39,735 nucleotides of DNA from a bacterium (GTDB taxonomy: Bacteria; UBP14; UBA6098; JAFGQG01): assembly GCA_016935765.1 (NCBI GenBank), contig JAFGQG010000026.1, positions 1-39,735 of the forward strand. Direction: 5' to 3'. Positions 30,701 to 36,700 of the stretch are shown here, one piece after another (the stretch's first letter is position 1; every line of letters begins with the position of its first letter). Under the pieces are notes generated by a model. It made no database searches. It had not been told where the DNA came from and saw only the letters and a list, made by a program, of their open reading frames with translations. The position numbers and the translations under genes are program-made.

Positions 30701-33700
30701 GACCGTGTCCGTACCAGCTACTATGCCCGGCATCAATTGAGTTACAGCATATCCGTCCGAAGTAAGTACGGTCGGTGGATAAAGGTCTCCTATTCGGGAG
30801 AAGAAAGTCACAGGAAGGTCGTTATAGATAGGTCTGCCGGTGGAATCGATGACCAGTGCTGTCAGCTGTATAGAAGCTCCGGAGCCTATCTGAACTGATT
30901 GCGGCGACGCGGATAAAATTATGTCCGAGACTCCCGGTGGAGTGAATTCCACCTCCACAATCTCATAATAACCTCCCGAAGAAACTGTAACATAACAAAT
31001 CCCCGGAGTGGTCGAACTCGTTAGGAGCGAATAAGCCGCGCCTCCGCTGTTGGTTAACGCGCTGGTGGGACTGAGGCTGCCGAGTGAGGAGGAGAAGCCG
31101 ACCGATACGCCTGACCCAACAGGATTGCCATACCTGTCATTCAACTGGGCGGTTATCAGGGATGTAGTGATCCCATTCGCCGTGATGGACCTCGGATTCG
31201 CAGTAACGATGATCTCAGCGACACCACCCGATACCAGACGAATGTTCGTTATGTCGAAAACCGGGTCGACACTCGCCTTGACTATAGCGATACCGGGCTG
31301 CACACCAGCCCTGAAGATTACAGTGGCGATACCCGCTTCAGTACGGGATATGGTTGGAATAACCGCGCCGAGCTCCTCCAGTATATAGGTCGTATCAACG
31401 GTAAAACTGTCTATTGTGTCCAGAACAACACCTGTTGTACCCGGAAGAATTTCGAATTCGACCGGAGTTCCGTCACTCACAAAGTTGCCCAGGCTGTCAA
31501 GAACCAGGGCTTCTAATGCCGCGGTTGCATTGCCGTCGGCAGTTATTTCGTCAGGTGTAGCTGTTAATATTAATGAATGCGCGGCTGTGTTTGAAAAAAT
31601 TATCTGTATCTCGTCCCTCGCTGTACCACTCTGGGCTTTTACCCTCGCGATACCCGGTACGTAGCCGCTCATTACCGTGAAAGTCACCTGACCATCGCTG
31701 TTGGTTTCCTGTGATGCGGGAGTAACCTCTCCAAGGGTCGTCGAGAAATATACCATGATACCCGCGGCAACTGTATTCCCGTTTCGGTCATAAACCGTTC
31801 CCGTAACGTTGGCAAAACTTGAGCTGTCAGCAGGGATGTTGTAGGTGTCGGCGACGAGTTCTATGTAATCAGCCGCCCCGGATATAAGCTCAACGAGAAC
31901 GGATTCCCTTAACGCTCCGACTTCAGCTACAATATAGGCTTCGCCCGTATAAACGTTGCTGGTAAAAGTCGAGGCAAAATCGCCATCGGTGGTGTAAGCT
32001 GTTCTTGGTGTAACCCTGCCCAGCGAATCCGGGCTGACCGAGAGGATCACAGGCGTGTTATCTGTAACCGGGTACCCTATGCCGTTGAGCACCTGTCCCG
32101 TGACATCAGCAGTGCTGCTGCCATCCGCAATGATTTCATCCGGGTTGACCATCATGATGATCTCACCGGCTTCAGTGCTGGTCAGAGTTATCTGGGTTTG
32201 CCCAACAGCTCCTTCGCAGGTCGCTGAAATATATGCGTTACCGGGAGTAACTCCAGCCCTGAATGTTACCACAGCTTCACCCAATGTATCTGTAAGCGCC
32301 ATCTCGTCGATAGAACCTAAAGTGGCGGAGAATACTATCGTGTACCCCTGTTCAACCGGGGTTCCCGATCCATCGGTAACTGCAACGAAGACCTGCGCGG
32401 TTGTATCGCCATCAGCAGGGAGAACGTTGGGTACCGCCCTGAGTGTTACCTCGGCTGGTGGTCCGGAAGTGAAAATCACGGTGGCAGTATCGATCACTCC
32501 ACCGCCAGCGTTTCCGACCACGTATGCTGTGCCTGGAACCGTGGAGGCTATCAAAGTAGTGATTGCCTCTCCGTCAAAAGTGTATGAAACACCGGGTACT
32601 ATTATCCCAAGGTTAGTCGAGAACATGATGGGGGTATTATCAGATACCGGTACGCTTAAAGAATCCAAAGCCAGCGCCCGAATGATAGTTGTCGATCTTC
32701 CATCGGCAGGTAACTCAAGGTCGTCCGCGCTTAAAAAGAGATTGGCTACTGTCAGGGGACTGAAATAAACTATCACGTCGGTTTCAGCGCCCTCGGAAAT
32801 AGCGGTAACAACCGCTTCCCCGGATACCGTAGCGCTTCTCAGTTTCACTCTCGCGGTTCCTGAGGTGTCCGTAAGCGCGCTCGCCCTGTTTAAATTCCCG
32901 TTAGTGGTCGCGAACGATACTATGACTCCAGAGCCTAAACGGTTGTCATTATTATCATAAAGCGTTGCGCTGATGTCTGATTGAGTGTTGCCATCCGCGG
33001 GGATGGTGTCAGGTGCCGCGATTAGCACTATTCTTGCCGGAGGACCTGATATGAAGTCCACAATGACAGTGTCGGTCAATCCCATTACGCTTGCTACAAC
33101 CATTGCGGAACCAATCTGGTTCTCAGCGAAAAGCTCCGAAGTTGCGATCCCGGAAGAAGTGGCAGAGAAGGAGTCGATACTCCCGAAAGGCAACCCGGTT
33201 TCTGTATTATAACTGTGGAATATCACTATCGTTCCGTCAGCAACAGGTTCAGCCCTTTCGTTTAAAACCCTCGCGGTAATGGTTGATGATGAATCCTCGT
33301 CAGCAATGATCTCTGTGGGGTTCGCGGAAACCGAGATGAACGTCGCTTCCGCAGCAATGAATTCAACCTCTATCATCCCCGAACCGTTCTCACAGGAGAC
33401 TTGTATCTGCGCGGTACCTATGTCAGGGGAACTCGTTAAAGTAGCTCTCGCTATTCCCAGTGAATCGGTCATAGCTGAAGATGTTATCGATCCGAGAGTG
33501 GTGCTGAAAGAAACCCTGCGTCCGACACCAACGTTGTTCCTGTATTCGTCAGTAAGTGTCGCTGTAATAGTTGAACGGCTTCTTCCGTCAGCGGAGATTG
33601 TATCGGGTGTTGCGGTCAGCTCAATGTACTGGCACAATCCTGCTTTGAACTGGATGAGGGCAGTGTCGGCTGCTGTTCCTGACCACGCTATTACGGTATC

Positions 33701-36700
33701 GATACCCGCCCTGTTTTCCGTATGAAGGATGGATGTTGCCACACCGGAACTTGTGGGTGAAACCGGTGGTGTGGTATAACCCAGGACGGATGAGAAGTTG
33801 ATAGGCGTTCCGTTGGAAACCATGTGACCGTATGGATCCAGCGCGAGAGCCGAAAGGTCGATGGTATTGCCCAATTGGACATAATTCTGTTCAGGCGTCA
33901 GTATTATGATGCCAGCGCCTGATTCGGTGAAGAAAACCTGGGTTTGCTGTATTAAACCGCTTACCCTGGCTTCGACAGTTGCTATGCCCGGAGTGGTGCC
34001 GCTCAACAGAGTAGCTGTCGCTACCCCGGAAGTATCCGTATAAGCTGTTGTGGGATATATGCTTCCCAAAGTAGTTGACAGGGAAACAGCGATATCCCTT
34101 CCGGCAGGATTATCGTATTCGTCGAAGACGGCAACGGAAATAGTGGATGTCTCCACACCGTCCGCGAGTATGCTCTCCGGGTCAGCCGAGACAAGCAGCC
34201 TGGCTGGTCCACCGGATATATATTCCACATAAAAAGTATCGCTTGCCCACGCAGAATCAACTTCAACCTTCACAATTATGGTATCTAAACCGGTCCTTGT
34301 GGGACTCGTAAGAATGGCGGTAGCTACGCCACCTTCTGTATAAGCGGTGTGTGAATCCGCGAGCGGGGATAATAATGTAGTGAATTCGGAAAGATCCCTT
34401 CTCGCTCTGAGTAATCTTGATGTGCCGCTGAGATTTCCCAGCGATGATTCGAATATGACAGCCGTGCCGTTGCTAACCCTGTTGCCGTCGCTTGTCCAGA
34501 CCTCCGAGCTGAGAGTGTCCCGGCTTTCTCCGTTAGCGACTATGGCATCGGCAGAGACGAAAAGTTCTATCGCCGCCGCTTTCGTTGGCTTGTAATAGAT
34601 GCTCGTAAACCCGATAGCATCCCCACAGTTAGCCTGGATATTAAAAGCGCCAATGTCGAGGGAACTTGTCAATCGAGTTTTCGCGGTACCCGTTTCATCG
34701 GTGTACGCGGTGGGTTCGATGCTGCCGGAGGCGACACTGAAACTGACTAATTCGCCTTCACCGACCGGGTTGTCATATTCATCGAATACTCTCGCGAAAA
34801 CAGTGCAGGTGTCAGCGTCATCAGCTTTCAAAGTATCTTTGGAAGTAGTAAGCGTGATATCTGAAACGTCACCCGGCAGGAACGGTACATTTATCGTATC
34901 CGCAACGAGCGCGACATCGCTTGTTTCAGCGTAAGCAACAACCATCGACGTGCATACGCTTGTGCTGCTGTATAACCTTACATAAGCCCAGCCGTCTGTC
35001 GTATAACCGACGAACACACTCGAATCCATAGGGGCTAGAGTGTGCCTGTCTTCAAATAAAGGTACTTTTTCATCCGCTCTCGGAGCCTTGAAGAATGACC
35101 TGCTTGCCGAGGTCAAAACACCGTCTGTAGCATAAAATATGATGGGTGTATCGTCAGAAACCGGTCTTGATTCGGAATCCAGGACCTGGGCTTGAATGGT
35201 GCTGAAACTTATTCCGTCAGCGGGAAGGGAGGAAGGAATCGATTGGAGATATATCGAATTTGGCAATGAACCGCTCAAGTATATTTCCATCTGACCGTAA
35301 ACCAGGTTATGGGAAGCCCTTACGGTTGCCCAACCAGCAGTTTCACCGCTTCGCATTATGACCTTGGCTAAGCCGGTATCGTTGGTTGTTCTGTAGGCGT
35401 TTGGAATAAAACTGCAGCCCAGACCTTCAACTACCGAAAAAGTGATCGAGTAACCGCCAATTACATTATTCCCGTAAGCGTCCATAACGTGAGCGTAAAA
35501 AGTCATTGTGTCCCGTCCGTCAGCAACCATCTCAGACGCCCTGGCAGTAACACTGATCTCCTGGGGCATACCTGCTATGAAGGGGATAAAAAGTGAATCC
35601 GACACCGTGCCGGACATTCCCCTTACCAAAGCGGTATCCAGCTCATCTGAACTTCTCAGATAAATATAGGCAATGCCGCCGGTCGTGTACTCGAAAGCGT
35701 TATCTTCCATTACCGCAGCATAATGCAGATCGTTCCTGAACTTCTTGTTGTTAGTCCGGTACATGGATTGAAGGGAGTTGGAATGATCGGGACCAACACT
35801 CTTCCCGAAGAAGTAACGGGAAAACATTCCCGCGCTGGTATAAAACTCAACAAGTGTGCTGTCGGGGGCAAGGGCTCCACCGGTAACATAAACGGTGGCT
35901 TGAAGGCGGGTGTAGCTGATGCCGTTAGCTGTTAAAGTCGCTGAATCGGATGTGAGTTCAATGAAGGATACCTGGGGCGGTTCCGGTTCGATAAAATGGG
36001 CGAGTGTGGTATCGCTGAATGAGTCATAAGTTGCTATTGCCCTGATAGTTGCAGTATCACCAGGATTCGGGATATAAGCCCACGCTTTTCCATCATCGTC
36101 AGTTATGCCGCCGTTTACTACCCTTATAGTGTAGTCAGGAGACCTGAACCTGACCTCCTTTCCGGAAATAGGTCCGTGATCGATGTTTTCAAGGGAGGCT
36201 ATCAGGGAGACCGAATCTCCGTCCTCTTCGGCTTCAACCGAGTCGTTCTCAGTTTCTATTGTCAGGTACCCGGTGGGGAGAAACCCGGTTTCATGTATAA
36301 GGATGTTGGTAGTTCGCGATAAGCCGCTGATAAAAGCAGTCACGTGAGCTATGACCTCTGTCGAACTGGTGGTCGTGCTGAGTCTCGTGTTGACCCAGCC
36401 GCTGGAATCAGAAATATCGCTTGACGGCGATAGACTGCCGTAATCCGTACCGAACGTTACAACTGCATTTTGATATGCTCTGCGATCGTTCTCGTTCACG
36501 ATCTTAGCATATACTATAGAAAATTCGCCTGCAACTATCTCTGAGGGTTCCGCGTATATACTGTCGATATCGACAGGGAGGTAGTCGGTTTCATACACAA
36601 GAATCCCCACTTCCCTGAAGAGGTCCGCAACCTGGGCTCTTATATACACGTACCTCGCAGTATCTGATATAGGCGTGCTGAAAGTGGTGTGAGCCCAACC

